Shown piece after piece: positions 45,009 to 52,952 of a DNA stretch of 64,000 bases (position 1 is the stretch's first letter; every line of letters starts with the position of its first letter). The notes beneath the pieces were generated by a model that saw nothing but the letters and a program-made list of their open reading frames with translations, ran no database searches and was not told where the DNA came from. This DNA is from Aureimonas jatrophae (GTDB lineage Bacteria > Pseudomonadota > Alphaproteobacteria > Rhizobiales > Rhizobiaceae): positions 496,001 to 560,000 of the forward strand of contig NZ_FNIT01000002.1 of assembly GCF_900104035.1 (NCBI RefSeq), given 5' to 3'. Position numbers and translations under genes: made by a program.

Positions 45009-46069
45009 CGGACCGACTCCAGGGTTCTCGACAGAATGGCGGCGGAGTCCGCCCAAGTCGGCAGCGCTCGCGCGGCGTCTCGTGCGCCGGCCGACCGCTG
45101 CGCGCGAAAGGACGGATCCGCCAGTAGCCGCGCCAGCACCGTCGCAAAGCCTTCCCTGTCTCCCGGCGGCACGAGGAAGCCGGCCTCGGCCGGCACCACC
45201 TCGGGCACCGCGCCGCCCGCGCAGCCGACCACGGGAAGCCCGTGGGCCATGGCTTCCGCAAAGGCCATCCCGTAGCCCTCGAAGCGGGACGGCAGCGCGA
45301 AGACATCGGCGCTCTCGTACTCGGCCTCGATGTCGTCGACCGCCCCCGCGACGACGATCCGCTCGGCGAGCCCAGCTTGCGCGATCCGCTCACGCACGCG
45401 GCGCGCGGTGTCCGGATCCGCCGTATCGCTGCCAACGATCCGGCAGCGCCAGGGCCGGTCGCGCAGCGAGGCGAGCGCGTCCACCAAGACGGCGTGGTCC
45501 TTGCGCGGGATCAGCGCCGCTACGCAGAGGATCCGCGGCTCGGCCGTGCCGTCGGTCCGCGACGGTCCGTCTGCCGCGACCCGCGTGCCCGGCGGCGCGA
45601 CGTGGATGCGGTCCGCCGCAACGCCGAACTCGGCGACCAGACACGTGCCCGTCGTCGTGCTGGTGGTGACCACGGCTCGCGCGTGGCGAAGCGCCTCGCG
45701 CTCGCTCGAGCGAAGGTGCCCGGCGCTCTCGGGCGGCAGCCCGTCCTCGAGCGCGAGCGGATGATGTACGAGCGCGACAAGCCGGAGGCGATGCGCCTCC
45801 TTGCCGGCGAGATCCGGGAGGGCACCGAAGGCGAGCCCGTCGGCAAGAACAAGCGCTTCGTCGGGCAAGGCGGCAAAGAGATCCGCGCTGTGGCTGAGGT
45901 CCTGCTCGCTCGGAAACGGGAACGATGCGGGAAGGCCGAGAACATCGACCTGCCAACCCATCGCGCGCAGGGCCTCGATCATGCGGCGATCGTAGCCGTA
46001 GCCGCCGCTGGGTGCCGAGAGATCGCCCGGTATCGCGAAGACGAGACGCCGCCCCGCGCCCTGGCTCAA
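45005..46069 (-). CDS. GT4-family glycosyltransferase
   Basis: A 354-residue GT-B glycosyltransferase. The start is a TTG at 46069 overlapping the upstream stop (TTGA). The N-domain begins LVFAIPGDLSAPSGGYGYDR; the donor domain contains RILCVAALIPRKDHAVLVDA, ADVFALPSRFEGYGMAFAEAMA with the E-x7-E motif of GT4, and GAVPEVVPAEAGFLVPPGD. It transfers a sugar from a nucleotide donor in the cytosol. The acceptor is unknown, but the flanking pterin-fold and GTP-cyclohydrolase genes point to a heterocyclic product being glycosylated. Confidence 0.86.
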   Translation of the reverse strand: MSQGAGRRLVFAIPGDLSAPSGGYGYDRRMIEALRAMGWQVDVLGLPASFPFPSEQDLSHSADLFAALPDEALVLADGLAFGALPDLAGKEAHRLRLVALVHHPLALEDGLPPESAGHLRSSEREALRHARAVVTTSTTTGTCLVAEFGVAADRIHVAPPGTRVAADGPSRTDGTAEPRILCVAALIPRKDHAVLVDALASLRDRPWRCRIVGSDTADPDTARRVRERIAQAGLAERIVVAGAVDDIEAEYESADVFALPSRFEGYGMAFAEAMAHGLPVVGCAGGAVPEVVPAEAGFLVPPGDREGFATVLARLLADPSFRAQRSAGARDAARALPTWADSAAILSRTLESVR

Positions 46070-46464
46070 AGCGCAGCCTCGTACCAGGCACGGGCAACAT
46101 GGCTCTCATGCAGGGTCACGCGCACGCGCTCGATGCGCCGCCCGCCCGGGCCGAAGTCGCCCTTCGCGATCCGCTCGGCCAGCGCGTCGAAGACATGGCG
46201 CGCCAGAACTTCCGTGGTGGTGACGCGGCCCCGAAAGACGGGAAGCTCGTCGAGGTTCTGGTAGTTCAGCGGCGCGATGACCTCGCGCAGCACCGTCGTC
46301 GCGAGGCCGATGTCGACGCCGAGGCCGTCCTCGTCGACGTCGGCGGTGAAGAAGGCGGCATCCACCACGAACGTCGCCCCGTGCATGCCTTGCGCTGGTC
46401 CGAAGACGGGCCGGGCCAGACTGTGGGCGATCATCATGTGGTCACGAACTTCGACGGCGTACAT
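46066..46464 (-). CDS. 6-pyruvoyl-tetrahydropterin synthase / QueD-fold protein with altered active site
   Basis: A 132-residue T-fold protein of the PTPS/QueD family. Recognisable are the first zinc His (MIAHSL, His14), the turn GMHGATF (His28), GVDIGLAT (Asp51) and TTTEVLAR (Glu85, which holds the pterin ring), ending in VTLHESHVARAWY. In active PTPS/QueD enzymes the second and third zinc ligands form HGH and a catalytic Cys lies just before; here the third ligand position is Ala30 and no Cys is present. It may bind a pterin-like ring without classical chemistry. Overlaps the glycosyltransferase and follows the MDR gene by 45 bases. Confidence 0.82.
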   Translation of the reverse strand: MYAVEVRDHMMIAHSLARPVFGPAQGMHGATFVVDAAFFTADVDEDGLGVDIGLATTVLREVIAPLNYQNLDELPVFRGRVTTTEVLARHVFDALAERIAKGDFGPGGRRIERVRVTLHESHVARAWYEAAL

Positions 46465-46509
46465 TCTGGGCCTTGTGTCTGGGAGGGGAGGGGTGCGACG
46501 GCCCGTTCG

Positions 46510-47532
46510 TCAGGCGCGATAGCGGATGCGATGGCACAGGGTGCCCGGATCGGCGAGGATCCGGGCGTAGTCGCGGTCGAGTTGCCCGAAGATCGTTTCA
46601 CCCGAGAACAACCGATCGAGCGCGGGATCGGCGAGAAGCGCGAGCGCCGTTTCGAGGCGACGGCGCGTCGACCATCGGGCTCGCCGGTGCGCCGGGACAT
46701 GGCCGACCTGCGACGAGACGAGGCTGAGGCGCCGCGCGTGGAAGGCGCCGCCGAGCGACATCTCCACCGGCGTGGTGCCGAACCAGCTCGCCTCCACGAC
46801 CCGCGCTTCGAAGCCGGCGCAACCCAGAGCCACCGCGACGCCGGACGGGTGACCGGACGCGTGCACCACGACGTCGCGATCGGTGGGAGAGTCGTCCGGC
46901 GCCTCGACCGGGCAGGGCCAGCCGGCAAGACGCGTTCGGCGCGCCGTGTCCGGGTCGACGAGGGCGACCTCAGTGCCGGGAATACGGGACATCAGATAGG
47001 CGACGAGGCAGCCGACAAGCCCGGCACCGACCACGGCCACGCGGTCGCCGGACTCGACCCGGGCGTCCCATACCGTGTTCAGCGCGGTTTCCATGAAGGG
47101 GGCGAGCACGGCCCGCTCGGGCGGCACGTCGTCCGGCACGAGGTACACCGCATCGGCTGGCACGAAGATGTGATCCTGGTGCGGATGCAGGACGAAGGCC
47201 ACGCGGCCCTGCAGCGCCTCCGGGCCGGTCTCCACCCGACCGACGAGGCTGTAGCCGTATTTCACCGGAAACCGGAAGTCTCCGTCCTGCATCGGAGCAC
47301 GCATGCGCTCGTGCTCCGAGGGCGGCACGAGGCCACCGAAGACGAGCCGTTCCGTGCCCCGGCTGATCGCGCCGAACAGGCTGCGGATCCGGCAGTTCGC
47401 CGCATCGGGCGGCGTGAGTGCACTGGTGCGGAACTCGGCGCGTCCGGCCGCGACGATCCAGAGCGCCGTCGCCCGGTCCGAGGCGTCGACCAGCGGCGCC
47501 TGGTGTCTGCTATGCGCGGCGGTGATCCCCAT
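46510..47532 (-). CDS. MDR-family dehydrogenase lacking visible zinc ligands
   Basis: A 340-residue relative of zinc-type alcohol dehydrogenases. The N-terminal part has RSLFGAISRGTERLVFGGLV, VKYGYSLVGRVE and AFVLHPHQDHIFVPADAVYL; the cofactor loop is VAVVGAGLVGCLVAYLMSRI. The catalytic Cys/His of alcohol dehydrogenases and the four structural cysteines are missing, so it resembles the BchC/threonine-dehydrogenase-like subgroup. It heads the leftward operon (MDR, PTPS-fold, GT4, methyltransferase) and is divergent from ribA-like at 47694. Reaction unknown; it may oxidise or reduce a side chain on the heterocycle. Confidence 0.82.
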   Translation of the reverse strand: MGITAAHSRHQAPLVDASDRATALWIVAAGRAEFRTSALTPPDAANCRIRSLFGAISRGTERLVFGGLVPPSEHERMRAPMQDGDFRFPVKYGYSLVGRVETGPEALQGRVAFVLHPHQDHIFVPADAVYLVPDDVPPERAVLAPFMETALNTVWDARVESGDRVAVVGAGLVGCLVAYLMSRIPGTEVALVDPDTARRTRLAGWPCPVEAPDDSPTDRDVVVHASGHPSGVAVALGCAGFEARVVEASWFGTTPVEMSLGGAFHARRLSLVSSQVGHVPAHRRARWSTRRRLETALALLADPALDRLFSGETIFGQLDRDYARILADPGTLCHRIRYRA

Positions 47533-47693
47533 GCTCCTTTTTTCGACCCGGTCCTGCGACCGAGCGTCTCCTGCTCGCGAAGTCGTTTAGTTGGCTATCT
47601 GGATAAGCCGTCTGCGTCGTCTAGCTGTCACAACTTGGCTGAGCGAACCATCGGTTTGGCCCGGCGGGTTTCGGGTCGCAGGAGTAACGATTC
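47533..47693. promoter_or_regulatory. Divergent promoter region of the GTP-derived metabolite cluster
   Basis: A 161-base gap between the two operons. It contains an AT-richer core (TTTAGTTGGCTATCTGGATAAG and later CTAGCTGTCACAACTTGGC) that probably holds both promoters. No strong dyad or riboswitch-like structure is obvious, and in particular I do not see an FMN-riboswitch pattern. Confidence 0.4.
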
Positions 47694-48821
47694 ATGGCGA
47701 AGGGCAGTTCGGACATCCTGTTCGACCGGGCCGACCGTCGCAGCGAGACGGCGAAGATCAACAGCGAGCGCGCGGTCGCCGAGCTGCGATACGGCCGGCC
47801 AGTTCTCCTGCGATTCGAAACCGGAACCGTTGCCGTTCTGGCGCTGGACTGCGTTGCGCCGGACGACCTTCGCCGCTTTCGCGGCTCCGGCCCCGATCGT
47901 GTGAGCCTGTACCTGACCGCGTATCGCGCCCGCTCGCTCGGCCTGTCGACGCTGGGGCCCGTGGCGCTCGCGATCGGCGCAGCGGACTTCGAGACCGTTT
48001 CTCGCCTCGCCTACGGCACGAAGGCGGCGAGCGACGTCGAATGGCGGCCGGCGCCGGAATGGTCGTGCCTCGCCGACCTCGCGAGCCTGGCCTTGCTCTT
48101 ACCCGCGTTCCTGTGCCGGCAGGCGCTGCCGGGCGACCCGGCCTTCGCCGGCTGCCTTTCGCTCGGCGCGGACGAGTTGCGCGAGGCGATGGCACATGAG
48201 GCCCGCTTCAGCGAGATCGCGCGCACGCGTGTTCCGCTGCGCGACGTGACCGCGGAAACGCGCTTCGTGATCTTTCGGGGCGGCCTTGCCCAGCGCGACC
48301 AGCTCGCCATTGTGGTGGGCGAGCCCGACGTCTCACGGCCCGTTCCGGTGCGCATCCATTCCTCCTGCATCACCGGCGATCTCTTTGCCTCGCTGAAGTG
48401 CGACTGCGGCGACCAGTTGCGCGAGGGGCTACAGCTCATCGCGCAGCGGGGCGGCGGCGTCCTGTTGTATCTCGATCAGGAAGGGCGCGGGACGGGTCTG
48501 GCCGCGAAGATGCGGGCCTATGGGCTGCAGCACGCCGGTTTCGACACGATCGACGCCGATGCCGAACTCGGCTTCGAAGCGGACGGACGGCGCTACGGCG
48601 CGGCGGTGTCCATGCTGCGCGCGCTCGGCATCGGCGCGGTGGAGTTGCTGACCAACAATCCCGCCAAGATCGCCGCCCTGGAAGCGGCCGGCATCGAGGT
48701 GCGCGCCCGGACGGCGGTTCTGGGTGCCATCACGGCGGAGAACCGGAACTATCTCGTGACCAAGACCCGGCGCGGCGGCCACCTCCTCGACTGGCCGGCC
48801 ATCGCCGCCAACCACGGGTAA
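47694..48821 (+). CDS. GTP cyclohydrolase II with atypical N-terminal domain (secondary RibA)
   Basis: A 375-residue protein. Residues about 205-370 are a GTP cyclohydrolase II: SSCITGDLFASLKCDCGDQL gives zinc ligands Cys225, Cys236 and Cys238; LLYLDQEGRGTGLAAKMRAY and LGFEADGRRYGAAV keep the catalytic Asp297/Arg299 pair, and LLTNNPAKIAALEAAGI follows. The reaction opens GTP to a diaminopyrimidine ribotide plus formate. The first about 200 residues look like a decayed RibB-type domain without its DDEDREN-type metal motif. A leading operon position in a cluster with no ribE/ribH suggests a specialised rather than a riboflavin role. Confidence 0.87.
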   Translation: MAKGSSDILFDRADRRSETAKINSERAVAELRYGRPVLLRFETGTVAVLALDCVAPDDLRRFRGSGPDRVSLYLTAYRARSLGLSTLGPVALAIGAADFETVSRLAYGTKAASDVEWRPAPEWSCLADLASLALLLPAFLCRQALPGDPAFAGCLSLGADELREAMAHEARFSEIARTRVPLRDVTAETRFVIFRGGLAQRDQLAIVVGEPDVSRPVPVRIHSSCITGDLFASLKCDCGDQLREGLQLIAQRGGGVLLYLDQEGRGTGLAAKMRAYGLQHAGFDTIDADAELGFEADGRRYGAAVSMLRALGIGAVELLTNNPAKIAALEAAGIEVRARTAVLGAITAENRNYLVTKTRRGGHLLDWPAIAANHG

Positions 48822-48826
48822 GGGAC

Positions 48827-49615
48827 ATGGTCGCCGATCCTTATCAGGCGCCGGTGCGACGCGGCGCGCTTGCCCTTCCATCCCTGCGGCTCGGCGCCTC
48901 GCCGCTCGCGGGAGCGCTCGCAACCCTGTCGGCTACCGCCGCGCTGGTCTTGCTGTCGAGCGCCGCGCTGGCGACGAACCTCGCGACAGGCTGGCCGCTC
49001 CTGCCGGCGGCGCTGTTCCTGTTCCTGCCGATCGGGTTTCTGGTTCTGCGCTTCCTGGATGCCCATCCCCATTCCCGCTTCGGCCCGGCCAACGTGGTCA
49101 CGGTTCTGCGCGGTGGCATGGCGGCACTGATCGGCGCCTTCGTCTGGGAGTCCGAGCATCTGGACGGCTCGGGCGGCGAGCCGCTTCTTTGGGGACTGGC
49201 GGCCGCGACGGTGATCGCGCTGTCGCTGGACGGGCTGGATGGCTGGCTGGCCCGGCGCACCGGCCTCGCGTCGTCGTTCGGCGAGCGGTTCGACATGGAA
49301 ACCGACGCCTATCTCATTCTCGTTCTCTGCGCGCTGGCTTATGCGAGCGAGAAGGCCGGGGCCTTCGTGATGCTGATCGGGCTGATGCGCTACGGCTTCT
49401 GCCTGTGGGCGGCCGCCGACGCGCGGCTGCGACGCCCGCTCGGTCCGTCGCTGCGGCGCAAGACGGTCTGCGTTCTCCAGATCGCGCTTCTGTGCCTCGT
49501 GCTCCTGCCGGCCGTATCCCCCGACATCTCGAACGCGCTGGCCGCCGTCGCGCTGGCGATGCTCGCGTGGTCCTTTGCGGTGGACGTCGCAGCGCTCCTG
49601 CGCCGGCCCGCATGA
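48827..49615 (+). CDS. CDP-alcohol phosphatidyltransferase family membrane protein
   Basis: A 262-residue membrane enzyme. The diagnostic CDP-alcohol motif is complete: DGLDGWLARRTGLASS, then FGERFDMETDA, that is D-G-x2-A-R-x8-G-x3-D-x3-D, near residues 140-165. About six helices surround it. Such enzymes swap CMP of a CDP-alcohol for a hydroxyl acceptor, making phospholipids or phospho-linked polar lipids. An N-terminal helix pair precedes the catalytic core. It follows ribA-like by 5 bases and overlaps the FkbM gene, so a lipid-anchoring or phosphodiester step belongs to the same pathway. Confidence 0.85.
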   Translation: MVADPYQAPVRRGALALPSLRLGASPLAGALATLSATAALVLLSSAALATNLATGWPLLPAALFLFLPIGFLVLRFLDAHPHSRFGPANVVTVLRGGMAALIGAFVWESEHLDGSGGEPLLWGLAAATVIALSLDGLDGWLARRTGLASSFGERFDMETDAYLILVLCALAYASEKAGAFVMLIGLMRYGFCLWAAADARLRRPLGPSLRRKTVCVLQIALLCLVLLPAVSPDISNALAAVALAMLAWSFAVDVAALLRRPA

Positions 49616-50391
49616 CCGCGACCGTCCTGCATCGCCTCGGCATCCGGCCGGCCACGCTGGGCCTTTGGCGCTCGATCCTGATCTATCGCGGCCAGTTCTG
49701 GAGACGGCGCGCGTTGGAGCGCTTCTGCCGCACGCTCGTGCGACCGGGCGACCTCGCCTTCGACATCGGGGCCCATGTGGGCAACCGCTCCGAAGCCCTC
49801 GCGCGGGCCGGTGCCCGCGTCGTCGCCTTTGAGCCGCAACCGCGCTTGGCCGACTTTCTGGAGCGTCGCGTCGCGAACGGTCCGATCCGGCTCGACCGCC
49901 GCGCGGTGGGGGCCGAGGCCGGACGCGCGGAACTCGCCATCGCGCCGCGCCATCCGACCGTCTCAACCTTATCGGCCGACTGGCGCCGGCGCGTCGGCGA
50001 GGACCGGGGGTTTCGAGGTGTCGAATGGGCCGAGCGCGTCGAGGTGGAGGTCACGACGCTTGACCGGCTGATCGCGCAATACGGCGAGCCGGCCTTCTGC
50101 AAGATCGACGTGGAGGGTCATGAGGCCGAGGTGCTGGCCGGCCTGTCGCGCCCGCTCCGCTTGCTCGCCTTCGAGTATACGCCCGCAACCCTCGACATCG
50201 CCGAGCGCTGCCTCGACCGCCTCGCCGCGCTCGGGACCTACCGGTTCAATCTCGTGGTCGGCGAGAGCTTTCGCTATCGCCGTGCCGAATGGCTGCCCGC
50301 GGCCGCGTTTCGTGCGGCGCTCGCGCAGGAGGCCGGGCGCAACACGCGGTCGGGCGACGTCTACGCCCGCCTGGAGGAGCCGGAGCGGTGA
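49612..50391 (+). CDS. FkbM-family methyltransferase
   Basis: A 259-residue SAM methyltransferase of the FkbM group: LAFDIGAHVGNRSEALARAG, VVAFEPQPRLADFLERRV and the characteristic TTLDRLIAQYGEPAFCKIDV EGHEAEVL region with the I-D-V-E-G sequence. FkbM enzymes O-methylate sugars, polyketides or other hydroxyls. It starts inside the previous stop (ATGA) and its own stop overlaps the next start (GTGA). Second methyltransferase of the cluster. Confidence 0.85.
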   Translation: MTATVLHRLGIRPATLGLWRSILIYRGQFWRRRALERFCRTLVRPGDLAFDIGAHVGNRSEALARAGARVVAFEPQPRLADFLERRVANGPIRLDRRAVGAEAGRAELAIAPRHPTVSTLSADWRRRVGEDRGFRGVEWAERVEVEVTTLDRLIAQYGEPAFCKIDVEGHEAEVLAGLSRPLRLLAFEYTPATLDIAERCLDRLAALGTYRFNLVVGESFRYRRAEWLPAAAFRAALAQEAGRNTRSGDVYARLEEPER

Positions 50392-52049
50392 AACGCGAGG
50401 CGAGGGCCGAGACCGCGATGCCGTTCGCGTCCGGCGTGGAACATCGCACGAGCGCCGGAGCCCTTGTCCGCGCCCTGATCGGTCTGGCGATCCTTCTGGC
50501 GGCCCTGGCCTTGCCGGAGCGTCCCGGCATAGTGGAGTGGGGACGCGTCCCGGTAGAGTGGTTCTGGGCGGCCGGTCTTCTGGCGCTCCTGCGCGGTCGC
50601 GCCTTTGCGCTGTTCGCGGCGCTGCTTCTCGCGCTGGCGGCTGCGGTGGCGGTCCTGAAGCTGGCGGATTGGGGAACGCTTCTTGCCTTCTCGCGGCCCT
50701 TCGATCCGGTCACCGACGGCCTGATCGTGGCCGCCGGCTGGCAGCTCCTGTCCGGCACGCTCGGACCGACGGCGGCCGCGCTCGCGGTCGGCGGGGCGCT
50801 TCTCGCCTTCCTCCTGGCGCTGGCTTTCGCCGCCTGGGGCCTGACCGGCCTTCGCCGGCTGGGCCGGCGGACCCGGGCGAGCCTCGGCTTCGGGGGAATC
50901 GGCCTGGGGGTCGCGGCCTCGGCACTGCTTCTCGCCGCGCCCGCGGGAGCGACCCGATGGCCGTTCTCGGCCGCTCTCGAGCCGTATCTCGCCGCCAAGA
51001 CGAGCGACGTGCGCCGCTCGCTCGCCGCGCAGGCCGCCTTCGCGGATGAACTGGGCGACGATCCGCTTCAGGACAGGCCACCCGCTGGCCTGCTCTCGGC
51101 CCTTTCCGGGCACGACGTCCTCGTCCTGTTCGTGGAATCCTACGGCCGCAGCGTCGTCGAGGCGCCGGACTATGCCGGGCCTACGCTGCGCCGGCTCCAG
51201 ACGGTCGAGGCGGAGCTGACAGAGGCCGGGATCGGCGCCCGCAGCGGCTGGATGAGCTCGCCCGTGTCAGGCGGGCAAAGCTGGCTCGCGCACGGCACCC
51301 TCCTGTCGGGCCTTTGGGTCGACAATCAGGCCCGCTATGCCGGCTTGATCGGCAGCCGGCGCGACAGCCTCAACCAGTTGTTCCGGTCTGCCGGGTGGCG
51401 CACCGTCGCCGCGATGCCGGCGATCACCATGCCGTGGCCGGAGGCTCGGTGGTTCGGCTACGACGAGGTTCTGGCCGCGCGTGAGCTCGACTATCGCGGA
51501 CCGCCGTTCAACTGGGTGACCATGCCCGACCAATTCACCCTCCGGCGGATCGGCGACGTGATGGCGGCCTCCCGCGAGCCCGTGATGATCGAGGCGGCGC
51601 TGATCTCCAGCCACGCGCCCTGGACGCCGGTCCCCCGCATGGTGCCCTGGGAAGCGGTCGGAGACGGGCGCATCTTCGATGCTCAAGCCCGCTCCGGCGA
51701 GACGCCCGATGTGTTGTGGCGCGATCCCGCCAAGGTTCGTCGTAACTACGCGCTGACGATCGACTACGCGCTGGAGGCCGTCGGCTCGTTCATGGCGCGC
51801 TTCGGTCGCGGTGCCGTCGCCGTGGTCCTCGGCGACCACCAGCCGGCCGAGATCGTCACGGGCCCCGGGGCCTCGCGCGACGTGCCCTTTCATATCCTGT
51901 CCGCCGACCCGGCTGTGCTGCGCCGGGTCGACGGCTGGGGCCTGAGCGCCGGCATGGTTCCCGAAGCCGGGGGACCGAGCTTCCCGATGAGCGAGTTTCG
52001 CGAACGCTTCGTGCGCGCGATGAGCCAGCGCGCGGACGGCGCCTCGTGA
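50388..52049 (+). CDS. Membrane-anchored sulfatase-fold / phosphoglycerol-transferase-like protein
   Basis: A 553-residue protein starting at GTG 50388, preceded by GGAGGAGCC. The N-terminal about 190 residues contain several membrane helices (LIGLAILLAALALP, WAAGLLALLRGRAFALFAAL and others). The C-terminal domain is of the alkaline-phosphatase/sulfatase superfamily: VLVLFVESYGRSVV with a metal Glu, SGGQSWLAHGTLLSGLWV around the probable nucleophile, and VAVVLGDHQPAEIV with the metal Asp/His pair. The layout is that of LtaS/OpgB/EptA-type enzymes that move phosphoglycerol or phosphoethanolamine outside the membrane. It could add or remove a phospho-group on an exported product. Confidence 0.8.
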   Translation: MKREARAETAMPFASGVEHRTSAGALVRALIGLAILLAALALPERPGIVEWGRVPVEWFWAAGLLALLRGRAFALFAALLLALAAAVAVLKLADWGTLLAFSRPFDPVTDGLIVAAGWQLLSGTLGPTAAALAVGGALLAFLLALAFAAWGLTGLRRLGRRTRASLGFGGIGLGVAASALLLAAPAGATRWPFSAALEPYLAAKTSDVRRSLAAQAAFADELGDDPLQDRPPAGLLSALSGHDVLVLFVESYGRSVVEAPDYAGPTLRRLQTVEAELTEAGIGARSGWMSSPVSGGQSWLAHGTLLSGLWVDNQARYAGLIGSRRDSLNQLFRSAGWRTVAAMPAITMPWPEARWFGYDEVLAARELDYRGPPFNWVTMPDQFTLRRIGDVMAASREPVMIEAALISSHAPWTPVPRMVPWEAVGDGRIFDAQARSGETPDVLWRDPAKVRRNYALTIDYALEAVGSFMARFGRGAVAVVLGDHQPAEIVTGPGASRDVPFHILSADPAVLRRVDGWGLSAGMVPEAGGPSFPMSEFRERFVRAMSQRADGAS

Positions 52050-52870
52050 CCGCGAGTTCATTCCGGGTCGACGAGGCCGTATGGCGGGGCCTGCTTGCGC
52101 TTCGACGAGGCGAGACGCCGCAACGCGACCACGGGCAGGATCCGGCCTGGACGCTCTATGAGCCGATCGCGCGCCGGGATGGGCGTTCCTTTGTGGTCGC
52201 GCAGGTCGGCCAGAGCCTCGACGGACGGGTGGCCACGGTGGACGGCGACGCCATTCCCATCTCCGGCGCGGACGGCTTCGCCCATCTTCATCGCCTGCGC
52301 GCCCTGGCGGACGCCGTGATCGTCGGCGCGGGATGCGTGGTGGCGGACGATCCGCGCCTGACCGTGCGCGAGGTCGAGGGACCCTCGCCGGTGCGCGTCG
52401 TGATCGACCCGAGCGGACGTGTTCCCCCCGGCGCCAAGTGCTTGTCCGGGGAGGGCGGCGCCATTCTCGTGCGCGCCGAGGGGGGCACGCCGGTGGACGA
52501 GCCAACGAGTCTCTGCCTGCCGCGCGACGGCGACGGCCGGCTCTGCCCGCGCGCGCTTCTGGCGGCCCTTGCCCGGCGGTCGCTGCGCACGATCCTCGTC
52601 GAGGGCGGGGCGGCCACGATCCGCCACTTCCTTCAGGCGGGCTTGGTGGACCGGCTCCACGTCACGGTGGCGCCGATCGTCATCGGCTCGGGCGCGCCCG
52701 GTCTGCTGCTCGATCCCATCTCGCGCCTGTCCGAGGCCCTGCGTCCGCAGTGTCGCGTCATGCCGCTCGGCAGCGACACGCTGTTCGACTGCGCCTTCGA
52801 TCGGGTATCCACCGACCCGCCCGCGCGCCTAGCCATCGGTTCCGTTCCGGATGCGGGCGGGATCTGGTAG
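52046..52870 (+). CDS. Stand-alone RibD-type reductase domain protein
   Basis: A 274-residue protein of the RibD C-terminal/dihydrofolate-reductase-like family. It has FVVAQVGQSLDGRVATVDGD, then GFAHLHRLRALADAVIVGAG, VVADDPRLTVR, VVIDPSGRVPPGA and ILVEGGAATIRHFLQAGLVD. The N-terminal cytidine-deaminase-like half of bifunctional RibD (about 150 residues with zinc motifs) is missing and replaced by about 45 unrelated residues. It should reduce a ribosylamino side chain to ribitylamino with NADPH. Combined with the adjacent GTP cyclohydrolase II, it predicts a ribityl diaminopyrimidine that is not deaminated. GTG start overlaps the previous stop. Confidence 0.85.
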   Translation: MTASSFRVDEAVWRGLLALRRGETPQRDHGQDPAWTLYEPIARRDGRSFVVAQVGQSLDGRVATVDGDAIPISGADGFAHLHRLRALADAVIVGAGCVVADDPRLTVREVEGPSPVRVVIDPSGRVPPGAKCLSGEGGAILVRAEGGTPVDEPTSLCLPRDGDGRLCPRALLAALARRSLRTILVEGGAATIRHFLQAGLVDRLHVTVAPIVIGSGAPGLLLDPISRLSEALRPQCRVMPLGSDTLFDCAFDRVSTDPPARLAIGSVPDAGGIW

Positions 52871-52871
52871 G

Positions 52872-52887
52872 CGTCGGTCCGCCGACG
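52872..52887 (+). terminator. Hairpin just after the RibD-like gene
   Basis: A perfect six-base stem CGTCGG/CCGACG with a TCCG loop begins two bases after the stop at 52870. No T-run follows, so termination, if any, would be weak or factor-assisted; it may also simply stabilise the operon's 3' end. Confidence 0.4.
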
Positions 52888-52922
52888 ATCCGTGCTGGAC
52901 AACCGGAGCCTCCCTTCGTAAT

Positions 52923-52932
52923 TTGTATACAA
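52923..52932 (+). promoter_or_regulatory. GntR-type operator overlapping the promoter of the DapA-family gene
   Basis: The perfect palindrome TTGTATACAA sits 20 bases before the start codon in a very AT-rich patch (AATTTGTATACAATTATAAA) that also supplies -10-like words. It fits the T-N-GT-N2-AC-N-A consensus of FadR-subfamily GntR regulators such as VanR and DgoR types. A GGAGGGG ribosome site at 52943-52949 follows. The regulator is not encoded next to it in this window. Confidence 0.6.
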
Positions 52933-52952
52933 TTATAAAACTGGAGGGGCGA

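Noticed and set aside
47533-47693. FMN riboswitch upstream of the ribA-like gene
   Set aside because: The conserved junction sequences and stem pattern of the FMN aptamer are not visible, and the 161-base gap must also serve the divergent operon.
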